From: Nannocystis sp. RBIL2
GTDB lineage: Bacteria > Myxococcota_A > Polyangia > Nannocystales > Nannocystaceae
Assembly (NCBI RefSeq): GCF_026626745.1
Contig: NZ_JAPNJW010000001.1
Coordinates: forward strand, 1,036,311 to 1,100,310
Reading direction: 5' to 3'
DNA length: 64,000 nt
Positions 1-8,736 of the stretch are shown here, in pieces. A program made the position numbers and the translations under genes. The notes beneath the pieces were generated by a model, which ran no database searches, was not told where the DNA came from, and saw nothing but the letters and a program-made list of their open reading frames with translations. Every line of letters begins with the position of its first letter. Within the stretch, counting starts at the first letter, position 1.

Positions 1-136
<136 letters not shown>

Positions 137-205
137 CTACGCCGAAGCGCCAGCGCTTGGCCATCGGTCTGCACGCGCGGAACCGCCCGGACGCGCGCAT
201 CGACA

Positions 206-219
206 TGTCCCTTCGGACA
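206..219. repeat. 14-bp palindromic unit, single copy
   Basis: TGTCC-CTTC-GGACA in the divergent intergenic region between the SDR gene and the gene at 381. The 24 bp at 198-221 recur identically at 48308-48331. Confidence 0.85.
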
Positions 220-366
220 TGTCGTCACCGTCGCTCGATCGACGGCGAACTGCGCTACGCCGCGGCTCCTGCGCCGCGCCGCGAGCGAGCAGGCATGAGG
301 CCGCAGCGTGCATGTCTCGCTCCGGCCGCGCGTCGCCGCGTCCGCGCCCGTCCCCGCCACCCGCGC

Positions 367-372
367 TACCCT
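367..372 (+). promoter_or_regulatory. candidate -10 element (TACCCT)
   Basis: TACCCT ends 8 bp before the ATG at 381. It fits the TAnnnT hexamer seen just upstream of many starts here and implies an mRNA with almost no leader. No Shine-Dalgarno sequence is visible. Confidence 0.45.
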
Positions 373-380
373 CCGCGGCG

Positions 381-1919
381 ATGGAGCCCGACCCGCGCGA
401 GCTGCAGACACCCGGCCAGCGCGTCGTGTCGCGGCTCCATCGCATCTTCGTCGGCGAGCGGCCCGCGGGCAACTACGTCCTCACCCGCTTCGTCGTCCTC
501 CGCGTCCTCGGCCTCGTGTTCGTCGCCGCGTTCGCCAGCGCGGTCACCCAGCTCGTCCCTCTCGTCGGCGCCCACGGCATCACGCCGATGGGGCCGGTCG
601 ACGACTTCTGGGCCCGGCCGACCCTCTTTTGGTGGAGCGCCTCCGACGCGGTCCTGGGGACCGTCAGCCTCATCGGCCTCGTCCTCTCGATCGCCCTCCT
701 GCTCGGCTGCGAGAACGCGTTTCTCCTCGTCGTCCTGTGGGTCCTCTACCTCTCGATCGTCCACGTCGGCGGCCGCTGGTACGCGTTCGGCTGGGAGATC
801 CAGCTGCTCGAGACGGCCCTCCTGTGCGCCTTCCTCGGCCCGCTCGCGCGCCTGCGGCCGCTCGCCGGCGATCGCCCGCCCCCCTACGTCGCCGTCGTCC
901 TGCTGCGCTGGCTCGCCTTCCGTATCATGCTCGGCGCGGGCCTCATCAAGCTGCGCGGCGACCCGTGCTGGACCGAGCTCACCTGTCTCGAGAGCCACTT
1001 CGAGACCCAGCCGCTCCCCAACCCCGTCAGCTTCTATTTTCATCACTTGCCGCCGGCGGTGCTGCGCGCCGGCGTCGTCTTCAACCATGTCGCCGAGCTC
1101 GTCCTCCCGTGGTTCGTGTTCGGACCACGAAGGCTGCGGCTCATCGCCGCGCTCGGCATGATCGCCTTTCAGTTCACTCTCATCGTCAGCGGCAACCTCT
1201 CCTTCCTCAACTGGCTCACCCTCGTCCCGCTGCTCGCCTGCCTCGACGACGCCTTCCTGCGCCGCCTCCTCCCCGCCCGCCTGCGCGCGCGCGCCGGCGA
1301 CGGCACGACGCGTCCCACCCGCGCCGCCGTCATCGCCGCCGCGAGCTACGCCCTCGTCGTCGCCTGGCTCAGCCTCGACGTCGTCGCCAACCTGGCCGGG
1401 CGGCGCCAGCAGATGAACGCCTCCTTCGATCGCCTCCACCTCGTCAACACCTACGGCGCCTTCGGCAGCATCAGCACAGTCCGACTCGAGCTGCAGATCG
1501 AAGGCACCGACGCCGCAGTCCCCGACGATTCGGCCGTCTGGCGGCCCTATCATTTGCCGTGCAAGCCCGGCCCCGTCGATCGCCGGCCGTGCTGGATCTC
1601 CCCTTATCATCGCCGCCTCGACTGGCTCATGTGGTTCGCCGCGCTCGACGTCGCCGGCCACGGCACCCTGGCCCGAGAGACATGGCTCTTCAGCCTGCTC
1701 GACCGCCTGCTCGCCGGCGAGCCGACCGTCCTGAGCCTGTTCGCCGATCCCCCGCAGTTCCCGGGCGGCGCGCCCACCTTCGTCCGCGTCGACGTCTACC
1801 GCTACTGGTTCGCCCCGCTCGGCGACCCGGACTGGTGGAAGCGCGAGCGCCTCGACCAGCTGATCCGCCCCGTCGCCCGCGACGATCCCGACCTCCGCGG
1901 CCTGCTCGACGGCGAGTGA
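381..1919 (+). CDS. lipase maturation factor family membrane protein
   Basis: A 512-residue integral membrane protein of the lipase maturation factor family (LMF1/DUF1222 type). Eukaryotic LMF1 helps lipases fold in the ER; bacterial members are uncharacterised. Several hydrophobic helices span roughly residues 35-410. Family hallmarks are visible: WEIQLLET at about 138-145, and the block KLRGDPCWTELTCLESHFE followed by TQPLPNPVSFYFHHLP at about 190-224. The open frame extends upstream to 48, but that part is low-complexity and Arg/Pro-rich, so the ATG at 381 is preferred; it starts MEPDPRELQ and has a TAnnnT box just ahead. No lipase gene is adjacent, so the client is unknown. Confidence 0.85.
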   Translation: MEPDPRELQTPGQRVVSRLHRIFVGERPAGNYVLTRFVVLRVLGLVFVAAFASAVTQLVPLVGAHGITPMGPVDDFWARPTLFWWSASDAVLGTVSLIGLVLSIALLLGCENAFLLVVLWVLYLSIVHVGGRWYAFGWEIQLLETALLCAFLGPLARLRPLAGDRPPPYVAVVLLRWLAFRIMLGAGLIKLRGDPCWTELTCLESHFETQPLPNPVSFYFHHLPPAVLRAGVVFNHVAELVLPWFVFGPRRLRLIAALGMIAFQFTLIVSGNLSFLNWLTLVPLLACLDDAFLRRLLPARLRARAGDGTTRPTRAAVIAAASYALVVAWLSLDVVANLAGRRQQMNASFDRLHLVNTYGAFGSISTVRLELQIEGTDAAVPDDSAVWRPYHLPCKPGPVDRRPCWISPYHRRLDWLMWFAALDVAGHGTLARETWLFSLLDRLLAGEPTVLSLFADPPQFPGGAPTFVRVDVYRYWFAPLGDPDWWKRERLDQLIRPVARDDPDLRGLLDGE

Positions 1920-2040
1920 GCGCGCTTCGTTCCTCGCGCTGTCGCACAACGCCACGTCGCAGTTCGCCACACTCCGCCCTGGACCGGTGTGCAAGCGCCG
2001 ACCCTCGCGTTCGGCCTGGAATGGCGCTTGAATCGCCAGC

Positions 2041-2049
2041 AGCGGAGGA
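2041..2049 (+). promoter_or_regulatory. Shine-Dalgarno that decides the start of the next gene
   Basis: AGCGGAGGA lies 5 bases before the GTG at 2055 and places the start there rather than at the upstream in-frame ATG at 1989. Confidence 0.6.
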
Positions 2050-2054
2050 TCTTC

Positions 2055-3785
2055 GTGACCCGGGCACTCGCGCTCCCCCTCCTTTTTTTACTCGCCGCCT
2101 GCGGCGACGGCACCCTGCCCGCGGGCAGCGACAGCGACGGCGGCCCCGCGACCTCGACCACTGCCGCCACCACGGACGACGAACCCACCGCCGGCACCAC
2201 CGGCGACCCTGGCGACGACGAGCCCCTCCTGCTCGAGCCGCGCGATCGGTTGCTGCGGATCTCCATGGCCCTCCGCGGCGTGCGACCGAGCGACGCGGAC
2301 TTCGCCGCCGTCGAGGCTGACCCGAAGGCCATGTCGAAGCTCGTCGACGCCTACCTCGACTCGCCCGACTTCGGCGCCACCGTGCGCGACCTCCACAACG
2401 ACGCCTTGCTCGTGCTCGCCGACTTCGGCGCCCCACCGGCCGGCTTCCTCGCCAAGGACGGCCTCGCCGGCATGGACCTCTTCGCGGCCAACCGCGCGAT
2501 CATGGAGGCCCCGCTGCGGCTCATCGAGCACGTCGTCGCCGGCGACCGCCCCTACGGCGACATCGTCACCGCCGACTACACCCTCGTCAGCGCCGCTTCC
2601 GCGGCCGCCTGGGGCCTCCCCTTCGATCCGGCCGGCGACGAATGGCAGGTCCAGGATCCGCCCAGCGACCTGCGCAACGCCGGGGTGCTCGCCGACTCGT
2701 GGCTGTTCCAGCGCCACGGCTCGACCCGCACCAACGCCAACCGCGGGCGCGCCAACGCCGTCGCGCGCGCCTTTTTGTGCGTCGACTTCAATGACCGCGA
2801 CCTCGAGATCGACCCCAGCGTCAACCTCGCCGATCCCGAGGCCGTCGCCGACGCAGTGCAGGCGAACGCCACCTGCGCCGCCTGTCATCAGACCCTCGAC
2901 CCGCTCGCCTCCTTCTTCTGGGGCTACAAGCCGCAGTTCGTCCCGCTGCTCGCCTCATACCCGCAGGACCACTACGCCGAGGGCTTCTTCACCACCATCC
3001 TCGGCGTCCCGCGCCGCGATCCGCACTACTTCGGCAGCATCGGCGGCTCGCTCGCCGACCTCGGCGCCCTCCTGCGCGCCGACCCGCGCTTCAGCCTGTG
3101 CGCCGCCCGGCGCGCCTACGCCTACTTCCATCAGACCCACCTCGCCGCCGTCCCGCTCGACCGCGCCGGTTGGTTACAAGCTGTCCTTCAGGACAGCGAC
3201 GACTACAAGGCCATGATCAAGGCGCTCGTGCTCGCCGACGAATTCGCCCGCGCGGACGGCGAGCTCGGGCGCAAGCGGGCCCGTCCCTTCCAGCTCGCGC
3301 GGCTCGTCGAGGACCTCACCGGCTTCCGCTGGCGCACCGACCTCACCGCCTTCGGCGCCGGCGTCATCGACCTCCTGGACGACAGCCTGATCGGCTACCA
3401 CGTCCTCGCCGGCGGCCTCGACGCCATCTTCGTCAACACCGCCTCCTACACCTACAGCGCCACCACCAGCCTGGTCCTGCGGGCCCTCGCGCGCCAGGCC
3501 GCGAACGACATCGTCGAGGACGACTTCGCCGTCGCCGACAAGGCCGCGCGCCGCCTCTTCACCCTCGTGTCCGCCGTCGACACCGGCCAGGCCAAGCTGC
3601 GCCCGCAGATCGCCCTGCTCCACCGCCGCTTCTTCGGCCGCGACCTCGCCGACGACGCCTCCGAGGTGTCCGAGACGCTCGAGCTGTTCAAGGCCGCCCT
3701 CGCCCTCGCCCCCGGCGACGCCCAGCGGGCGTGGAAGATCACCCTCACCGCCCTGCTGCAGGACGTCCGCATCGCCTTCTACTGA
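2055..3785 (+). CDS. CxxCH-containing lipoprotein, DUF1549-like, partner of DUF1501 protein
   Basis: A 576-residue secreted lipoprotein. The signal peptide (VTRALALPLLFLLAAC) ends in an LAAC lipobox with Cys at about 16, followed by an Asp/Ser/Gly/Thr linker to about residue 65. The block around 70-110 (LLRISMALRGVRPSDADF) resembles the start of DUF1549 domains. A CAACH haem- or metal-binding motif lies at about residues 273-277, followed by LDPLASFFWGYKP, as in the DUF1588/DUF1585 parts of related proteins. It is followed by a DUF1501 protein and a small cytochrome-like lipoprotein, apparently in one operon. The family is common in Planctomycetes and myxobacteria, function unknown. The signal peptide contains a T6 run with a TTA codon, rare for this GC content. 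A 14-bp palindromic unit is embedded at 3182-3195. Confidence 0.75.
   Translation: MTRALALPLLFLLAACGDGTLPAGSDSDGGPATSTTAATTDDEPTAGTTGDPGDDEPLLLEPRDRLLRISMALRGVRPSDADFAAVEADPKAMSKLVDAYLDSPDFGATVRDLHNDALLVLADFGAPPAGFLAKDGLAGMDLFAANRAIMEAPLRLIEHVVAGDRPYGDIVTADYTLVSAASAAAWGLPFDPAGDEWQVQDPPSDLRNAGVLADSWLFQRHGSTRTNANRGRANAVARAFLCVDFNDRDLEIDPSVNLADPEAVADAVQANATCAACHQTLDPLASFFWGYKPQFVPLLASYPQDHYAEGFFTTILGVPRRDPHYFGSIGGSLADLGALLRADPRFSLCAARRAYAYFHQTHLAAVPLDRAGWLQAVLQDSDDYKAMIKALVLADEFARADGELGRKRARPFQLARLVEDLTGFRWRTDLTAFGAGVIDLLDDSLIGYHVLAGGLDAIFVNTASYTYSATTSLVLRALARQAANDIVEDDFAVADKAARRLFTLVSAVDTGQAKLRPQIALLHRRFFGRDLADDASEVSETLELFKAALALAPGDAQRAWKITLTALLQDVRIAFY
3182..3195. repeat. 14-bp palindromic unit inside a coding region
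   Basis: TGTCC-TTCA-GGACA, extended by one flanking base pair on each side (AGC...GCT-type). It encodes Val-Leu-Gln-Asp-Ser in the CxxCH lipoprotein. The same 14-mer occurs at 23904-23917 in the sensor kinase and gives the same residues there. Confidence 0.85.
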
Positions 3786-3791
3786 GGAACA

Positions 3792-3861
3792 TGTCATGAT
3801 CGCCATGTCCGAACATTCATGCCTCATGGGACATGTCACGAGCGACATGTCCCGCAGGACC
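3792..3861. repeat. array of five contiguous 14-bp palindromic units
   Basis: Five units lie in exact 14-bp phase: 3792, 3806, 3820, 3834 and 3848. The first two are decayed; the third is TGCCT-CATG-GGACA and the last TGTCC-CGCA-GGACC. The array fills the gap after the stop at 3785 and overlaps the next gene: the CATG junction between units 4 and 5 provides the preferred ATG at 3847. Confidence 0.8.
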
Positions 3862-5076
3862 TGGCTCAAGCGCGGCTTCTACGCCGTCGCGGCCGCCGGC
3901 GCGCTCGCGGGCGGCCGCCGCCTGGCCGCCGCCGAGCCCGGCCCCGCTCGGCGGTTGGTCCTCGTGCTCGTCCAGGGCGGCTGGGACACCACCTACGCGA
4001 TCGACCCCAAGCCGGGCCTCGGCGGCGTCGACAGCCCTGCCGGCGCGGTGAAGGAGTTCCACGGCCTCGACGTCCTCACCGACCCCGCGCGGCCGGCCGT
4101 CGGCGCCTTCTTCGACGCCTGGGGCGACCGCTGCGCGGTCGTCCGCGGCGTCTCGGTCGCCAGCGTCGCCCACCCCGACTGCATGCACCGGATCCTCACC
4201 GGCGTCCTCGACGACACCGCCCCCGACGTCGCCGCCATCGCCGCCGCCACTCACGCCCCCGACCTCCCGGCCCCTTACCTGATCCTCGGCCGCACCGCCT
4301 ACAGCGGCCCCTACGGGGCCCTGTCCGCGAGGACAGGTTCGGTCAACCAGATCGTCACCCTCCTCGACCCGCAGCTTACTTTTCCGGCGCTGGGCGCCCC
4401 GCTGCTCCCGCTCGTCCCCAGCGACGGCGAGGAGGCCCTGATCCGCGCCCACGTCGAGCTGCGGGCCGAGCGCGAGCTCGCGGCCGCCAAGGGCAGCAAG
4501 CGCGTGCAGGACTTCCTCGACGCTCTCCCGCGCGGCGACCTCCTGCGCGACCTCGGCGAGGTCGGCGAGCTCGAGCTGACCCGCACCTTCGACACCCAGG
4601 TCAAGCTCGCCGTCGAGGCCCTGCGCCGCGGCCTGTGCCACTCGGTCCAGATCGAGAGCGGCGACTGGGACACGCACACCGGCAACGACGCCCAGGGCCC
4701 CAAGCACGAGGCGCTGTTCAAGAGCCTCGCCGGCCTCATGCAATCGCTCGCCGCCGCCGGCCTGCTCGACGACACCGCCGTCGTCGTCGCCTCCGAGATG
4801 GGCCGCACCCCGCGGCTCAACGCCGCCCAGGGCAAGGACCACTGGCCGATCACCAGCACCCTCGTGCTCGGCGCGGGCGTGGCCGGCGGCAAGGTCGTCG
4901 GTGCCACCACCGACGCCCTCGACGCCGCCCCGATCGACTTCACCACCGGCGCCATCGACCCCAAGGGTCGCCCGATCGCCTACGCCGACCTCGCCGCCGG
5001 CCTCCTCGAACTCGTCGGCGTCGACCCGTCCGCGCACATCCCCACCGGAGAGCCCCTGCATGCCATCTCGGCCTGA
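3847..5076 (+). CDS. DUF1501 domain protein, Tat-exported
   Basis: A 409-residue sulfatase-like-fold protein of the DUF1501 family, commonly partnered with DUF1549/DUF1592-type proteins; enzymatic role unknown. The N-terminus MSRRTWLKRGFYAVAAAGAL is a twin-arginine signal, so the protein should be exported folded. Conserved features are LVLVLVQGGWDTTYAIDP near residue 37, ESGDWDTHTGND near 270 and ASEMGRTPRLN near 316, likely metal-site segments as in alkaline-phosphatase superfamily members. Two upstream in-frame ATGs (3796, 3808) exist but would add residues encoded by the palindromic array, so 3847 is preferred. It overlaps the downstream cytochrome gene by 17 bp, indicating translational coupling. 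A palindromic unit at 4322-4335 encodes LSARTG. Confidence 0.82.
   Translation: MSRRTWLKRGFYAVAAAGALAGGRRLAAAEPGPARRLVLVLVQGGWDTTYAIDPKPGLGGVDSPAGAVKEFHGLDVLTDPARPAVGAFFDAWGDRCAVVRGVSVASVAHPDCMHRILTGVLDDTAPDVAAIAAATHAPDLPAPYLILGRTAYSGPYGALSARTGSVNQIVTLLDPQLTFPALGAPLLPLVPSDGEEALIRAHVELRAERELAAAKGSKRVQDFLDALPRGDLLRDLGEVGELELTRTFDTQVKLAVEALRRGLCHSVQIESGDWDTHTGNDAQGPKHEALFKSLAGLMQSLAAAGLLDDTAVVVASEMGRTPRLNAAQGKDHWPITSTLVLGAGVAGGKVVGATTDALDAAPIDFTTGAIDPKGRPIAYADLAAGLLELVGVDPSAHIPTGEPLHAISA
4322..4335. repeat. 14-bp palindromic unit inside a coding region
   Basis: TGTCC-GCGA-GGACA with flanking C/G extending the stem (CCTGTCC...GGACAGG). The GCGA centre would make a GNRA-type tetraloop in RNA. Confidence 0.85.
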
Positions 5077-5536
5077 CCCGCGGGCCCTCGCGCTGCTCGC
5101 CTGCATGTCCCTCACGTCATGTACCGAAGACCCTGTCCCATCGGACAGCACCACCGCTGACGCCACCGGCGAAACCAGCACCGGCGACGGCAGCAGCACC
5201 ACCGGCGACACCACCGGCGCCGACTATCCGAGCCTCGACGAGCGCCCCTGCCCCGAGGACAGCATCCTCACCGCCGAGAACTTCGGCGCCCCGTTCATGC
5301 TCACCCACTGCACCGGCTGCCACCACGTCGCCCTGAAGGACGGCGAGCGCGCGGGCGCCCCGCTCGGCGTCGACTTCGAGAGCCTTGTCAAAGTTCGCGC
5401 CCAGGCCGAACGGATCTGGGCCCGCGCCGCCGATCAGAACGCCAGCATGCCCCCGGTCGGCCCGCCCCCCGCCGACGAGCGGGCCCGCCTCGGCGAGTGG
5501 CTCGCCTGCGGCGCCCCCACGGCCGCCGATCTCTGA
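5060..5536 (+). CDS. small c-type cytochrome-like lipoprotein
   Basis: A 158-residue secreted protein, third gene of the CxxCH/DUF1501 operon, overlapping its predecessor by 17 bp. The signal region MPSRPDPRALALLACMSLTSC offers two possible lipobox cysteines (LLAC at 15, LTSC at 21), then a Thr/Asp/Gly linker. Near residue 80 is CTGCHH, a CxxCH haem-attachment motif. Towards the C-terminus, IWARAADQNASMPPVG supplies a Met in the usual position of the sixth haem ligand of small cytochromes c. Role is presumably electron transfer with the partner proteins (inference). Residues about 16-29, including the second lipobox, are encoded by three contiguous 14-bp palindromic units. Confidence 0.75.
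   Translation: MPSRPDPRALALLACMSLTSCTEDPVPSDSTTADATGETSTGDGSSTTGDTTGADYPSLDERPCPEDSILTAENFGAPFMLTHCTGCHHVALKDGERAGAPLGVDFESLVKVRAQAERIWARAADQNASMPPVGPPPADERARLGEWLACGAPTAADL
5106..5147. repeat. three-unit 14-bp palindromic array inside a signal-peptide coding region
   Basis: Units start at 5106 (TGTCC-CTCA-CGTCA), 5120 (decayed) and 5134 (TGTCC-CATC-GGACA). Their total length is 42 bp, exactly 14 codons, so the cytochrome reading frame is preserved. Confidence 0.75.
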
Positions 5537-5675
5537 CCGCCCGCCCCGCTCCGTTCCTGCGCGTCGACGAGCGCCGGGCCTCGCTAGCCTCGGGCATCGC
5601 CCCTCGACCGCCGCGCGCACGCGTGCGCACCTGCGTCCGCGCGCTCCAGCCCGTCGGCACGCCGGCCGATCACGC

Positions 5676-5681
5676 TATTTT
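5676..5681 (+). promoter_or_regulatory. candidate -10 element of a leaderless transcript (TATTTT)
   Basis: TATTTT ends exactly 6 bp before the GTG at 5688, so the expected transcription start coincides with the start codon. There is no Shine-Dalgarno sequence in the gap (CCCTCC). Confidence 0.55.
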
Positions 5682-5687
5682 CCCTCC

Positions 5688-7508
5688 GTGCGCCTCGCCT
5701 TCGCGGTCCCCTTCGCCCTCGTCCTCGCCTGCGCCGACGGCTTCCCCGACACCGCCACCCTCGATATCGGCACCAGCTTCGACACGAGCACGAGCACGAG
5801 TACCAGCACCAGCACCAGCACCACCTTCTCGACGACCTTCTCCACCACCTTCGACACCACCGGCGATCCGACCACCACCGGCTCGAGCACCTCCACCACC
5901 GACGAGCCCACCACCGGCGAGCCGCCCGACTCGCTGCGCCAGTACGACCTCGACGACGACGGCCAGCCCGACACCGACCTGTCCCTCGGGCCATGCGCGC
6001 GATCCGCCGACCTCACCTGTCTGCGCGTCGACAGCGACCTCGTCCCTGTCCTCGAGGTCAGCCTCAGCCCTCTCCCGGACCAGTGCGACGGCAACCTGTT
6101 CGGCGCCCCGCGGATCACCTTGATCGGCGATCACGACGGCGACGGCCTCAGCGAAATCGCCGCGCGTCACTGTCGCTTCGACGGCGTCCAGGGCCCGCCC
6201 TCGTTGGCCGTAATCACCCTCCCCACCGCGACCGTCAGCGCCCGCACCGACGCCCCTGCCGTCCAGGACAACGCCTGGACCGACGACCTCCGCGATCCGC
6301 AGGGACTGCGCCACCCCTTCCTCGCCCCCTCGTACGGCGACGGCGACAACCCGCAGGGCAACTGGGGTCGGCTGTGCGTCTACCGGCCCGACCTCCCTCC
6401 GGGGGAAGGCTGCGGACCTGGCTTTTCGGCCATCTCGACCCTGCTCGCGCCCGGCGAGTTCCGCGAGGTCGGCGGCACCTTGCAGGACCTCGACGGTGAC
6501 GGCTGGGAGGACATCAACCTCATCTACCACCGCCGCCAGCACACCGTCTCCGCCGCCACGCTCGCGCTCGTGGGCGACCTCGAGTACGACGTCGCCGCCG
6601 CCAGCGAGCCGCAGAGCCCGAAGTGGTTCCACTCCGGGCGCAACTACGGCACCCACAGCGCCGTCGTCGGCGGCGACGGCCAGCAGCGGCTCGTCGTCGT
6701 CGGCGGCGCCCCCGTCGGCAGTTTCGGCGACGACCTGTGCAACGTCAGCCGCTTCCTCGCGGTGCTCGAGTCGAGCCCCGGCCAGCCGGCCACGCGCAAG
6801 CTCGCGTGGTCGACCTACTTCTCGTTCTCCTCGACCATCTTCAAGACCTACGACCCCGTCTACGCCGACGACCCGATGGCCGACGTCGCCCGCCTCGCCG
6901 ACGCGGTCGACGGCTGCATCCACCGCTTCGGCGACAGCCGCACGGTCATGGACGGCAAGGAGGTCCTGCTCGTCAACTACTTCGCCATGGACGCCCCCGT
7001 CGACCTCTGCCTCGACGAGCAGTTCGCCCTCTATCAGCCGCCCACCTGGACCGACGCCAAGGCCGACGCCTGGTACGGCTGCTTCGCCAAGAACCAAAAA
7101 GCGTCCGGCAAGTGGGGCATGCAGGTCGTCGACGAGCGCACCGGCCAGGGCCTCACCGGCAGCCAGCAGACCTACGTATGGGGCTGGAGCGACCAGTTGC
7201 GCCCCGGCGAGGTCGTCTACCTCGTCGAGTACCTCCCGCCCACCACCCTGTGGGACCTCAGCGACGTCGCCCCCGGCACCTTGCAAGTCCAGGCGCTCGT
7301 CGGCGGCCTGTGGCAGAGCCGCGGCACCTTCCCGGTCGCCGGCCGGCCGAAGCTGCAGCAGCGCGCCCCCACCGGCGCGCAGGGCGTCGGCTCGTACACC
7401 GCCTTCGCCGAGCTCACCCTGCACCCCGGCGACCCGGCCGGCGTCGAGCTCGACGACGGCACGATCGTCGCCCACGACCCTGACGGCGACAGATGGATCG
7501 TCCGCTGA
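5688..7508 (+). CDS. FG-GAP-like secreted lipoprotein
   Basis: A 606-residue lipoprotein of unknown function. The signal peptide (VRLAFAVPFALVLAC) ends in a lipobox-like VLAC, followed by a Ser/Thr repeat linker (TSTSTSTST type) to about residue 80. Downstream are calcium-loop-like Asp/Gly motifs: DLDDDGQPDTDLS near 85, GDHDGDGLSEIA near 145 and QDLDGDGWEDIN near 265. These are typical of FG-GAP/VCBS or thrombospondin-type-3-like repeats on extracellular beta-propellers. The GTG start is set by the TATTTT box 6 bp upstream; longer upstream frames lack coding character. It may bind ligands at the cell surface, but no partner is evident nearby. A palindromic unit variant lies at 5980-5993. Confidence 0.65.
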   Translation: MRLAFAVPFALVLACADGFPDTATLDIGTSFDTSTSTSTSTSTSTTFSTTFSTTFDTTGDPTTTGSSTSTTDEPTTGEPPDSLRQYDLDDDGQPDTDLSLGPCARSADLTCLRVDSDLVPVLEVSLSPLPDQCDGNLFGAPRITLIGDHDGDGLSEIAARHCRFDGVQGPPSLAVITLPTATVSARTDAPAVQDNAWTDDLRDPQGLRHPFLAPSYGDGDNPQGNWGRLCVYRPDLPPGEGCGPGFSAISTLLAPGEFREVGGTLQDLDGDGWEDINLIYHRRQHTVSAATLALVGDLEYDVAAASEPQSPKWFHSGRNYGTHSAVVGGDGQQRLVVVGGAPVGSFGDDLCNVSRFLAVLESSPGQPATRKLAWSTYFSFSSTIFKTYDPVYADDPMADVARLADAVDGCIHRFGDSRTVMDGKEVLLVNYFAMDAPVDLCLDEQFALYQPPTWTDAKADAWYGCFAKNQKASGKWGMQVVDERTGQGLTGSQQTYVWGWSDQLRPGEVVYLVEYLPPTTLWDLSDVAPGTLQVQALVGGLWQSRGTFPVAGRPKLQQRAPTGAQGVGSYTAFAELTLHPGDPAGVELDDGTIVAHDPDGDRWIVR

Positions 7509-7513
7509 CGGCA

Positions 7514-7541
7514 TGTCCCCGGGGACATGTCCCTCAAGACA
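7514..7541. repeat. two-unit 14-bp palindromic array after a stop codon
   Basis: TGTCC-CCGG-GGACA at 7514 is followed immediately by TGTCC-CTCA-AGACA at 7528. The pair begins 5 bp after the stop of the FG-GAP-like gene, where an RNA hairpin could act in 3' end formation. Confidence 0.85.
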
Positions 7542-7698
7542 TAACCACGCTCGCCCGGCGACTCGCCTCGTCGGCGGCGCGCCATCGCTCTCCACAGGAT
7601 CACCGTTTATTTGCCGTTCTCCCGTCCGTCGAAGTCGCTGACAAGCGAATATTTCGCAAAAATCTATAAATTCTAACCCGTTAATTCGAAGCTCCGGG

Positions 7699-7704
7699 TA
7701 CGCT
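7699..7704 (+). promoter_or_regulatory. candidate -10 element of a leaderless transcript (TACGCT)
   Basis: TACGCT ends 6 bp before the GTG at 7711. The preceding ~90 bp (7605-7695) is unusually AT-rich for this window (runs such as CAAAAATCTATAAATTCTAA) and could serve as an UP-type element. Confidence 0.55.
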
Positions 7705-7710
7705 CGAGCC

Positions 7711-8685
7711 GTGACACCGCACCGCCACCCGCTCTCGCTGCGCCTCGCCCTCGCGCTCCTCGTCGTCGCCTGCGGCCCGCAGGTGCCGATGACCACCGAC
7801 AGCACCGGCAGCACCCAGGACAGCAGCGGCAGCACGACCTCGACCACCAGCGGTCCCTCCACGACGTCGTCGACGGCGACCACCACCACCGCGTCCCCGA
7901 CCACCACCACCGTCGATCCGGACCCGGGCACCTCGTCCGCCAGCAGCGAGGGCGGCACCTTCATCACGCCGCCCGACGGCGGCGGCTGCGTCGCCGGCTT
8001 CGGAGGACAGCAAGCACGCTGCAGCTCCTGCGACCCCTGGTCGCAGAACTGTCCCGAAGGCCAGAAGTGCGTCCCCGCCAGCAACGACGGCGGCGACGTG
8101 TGGCACACCACCGCCTGCGTACCGCTGGCCCCCGACCCGGCCCAAGCCGGCGAGCTCTGCACCATCGAGCAAAATTCGACCCGGCTGATCGACACGTGCG
8201 ACGAGCAGTCGATCTGCCTCGGCACCGATCCTGACACGCAGGAGCCCGCGTGCATCCCGTTGTGCCAGGGCGGCCCGGAGGCCCCCGAGTGCCCCGCCGG
8301 CAGCGCGTGCGTCATCGGCAACCAGGGCGTCCTGATCCCCTGCCAGCCGACGTGCGACCCCCTGGAGAATACCTGTCCCGACGGACATCTCTGCCGGCTC
8401 AACTTCAGCGACCCCGACAACTTCGTCTGCTTCCCCATGCCCAGCGACGGCCTGGCCAACCTCTTCGAGGCCTGCGACGACACCTTCGAGTGCGCCGCCG
8501 GCCTGTCCTGCGAGGAGGCCGTGTTCGGCGGCGAGTGCGACCCCGATCAGTCGGAGCGCTGCTGCCTGGCCTACTGCGACCTCGACGCTCCCTCCTGCCC
8601 CCTCGTCGGCGACGTGTGTGTGCCGCTGTTCGCCGACGACCCGCCGCCCGATTGGGCCCACCTCGGCGTCTGCCGCGAGCCCTGA
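7711..8685 (+). CDS. cysteine-rich secreted lipoprotein
   Basis: A 324-residue protein of unknown function. The signal peptide ends at a VVAC lipobox near residue 20, followed by a Thr/Ser linker to about 75. The mature part has many closely spaced cysteines in short modules (CSSCDPWSQNCPEGQKC, CPAGSAC, CDPLENTCPDGHLC, CAAGLSC), a pattern of disulfide-stabilised extracellular repeats similar to those in other myxobacterial surface lipoproteins. The start is the GTG directly behind the TACGCT box. The gene converges on the K+ channel gene on the other strand, with a palindromic array between them. An exact palindromic unit is embedded at 8374-8387. Confidence 0.7.
   Translation: MTPHRHPLSLRLALALLVVACGPQVPMTTDSTGSTQDSSGSTTSTTSGPSTTSSTATTTTASPTTTTVDPDPGTSSASSEGGTFITPPDGGGCVAGFGGQQARCSSCDPWSQNCPEGQKCVPASNDGGDVWHTTACVPLAPDPAQAGELCTIEQNSTRLIDTCDEQSICLGTDPDTQEPACIPLCQGGPEAPECPAGSACVIGNQGVLIPCQPTCDPLENTCPDGHLCRLNFSDPDNFVCFPMPSDGLANLFEACDDTFECAAGLSCEEAVFGGECDPDQSERCCLAYCDLDAPSCPLVGDVCVPLFADDPPPDWAHLGVCREP
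8374..8387. repeat. 14-bp palindromic unit inside a coding region
   Basis: TGTCC-CGAC-GGACA, encoding the Cys-Pro-Asp-Gly-His of one Cys-rich module. Confidence 0.8.
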
Positions 8686-8705
8686 CGTTACCTGCCCTTC
8701 GCACA

Positions 8706-8733
8706 TGCCCGCGAGGGCATGCCCCTTCGCACA
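8706..8733. repeat. two-unit palindromic array between convergent genes
   Basis: TGCCC-GCGA-GGGCA (7-bp stem with flanking CA/TG, GNRA-type loop) at 8706 is followed directly by TGCCC-CTTC-GCACA at 8720. It sits in the 51-bp gap between the 3' ends of the Cys-rich lipoprotein and the K+ channel, a natural place for a bidirectional terminator. Confidence 0.8.
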
Positions 8734-8736
8734 TGT

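Noticed and set aside
4901..5059. Longer N-terminus for the small cytochrome gene
   Set aside because: The extension lies inside the DUF1501 gene in another frame and is Pro/Ser low-complexity; the ATG at 5060 gives a proper signal peptide.
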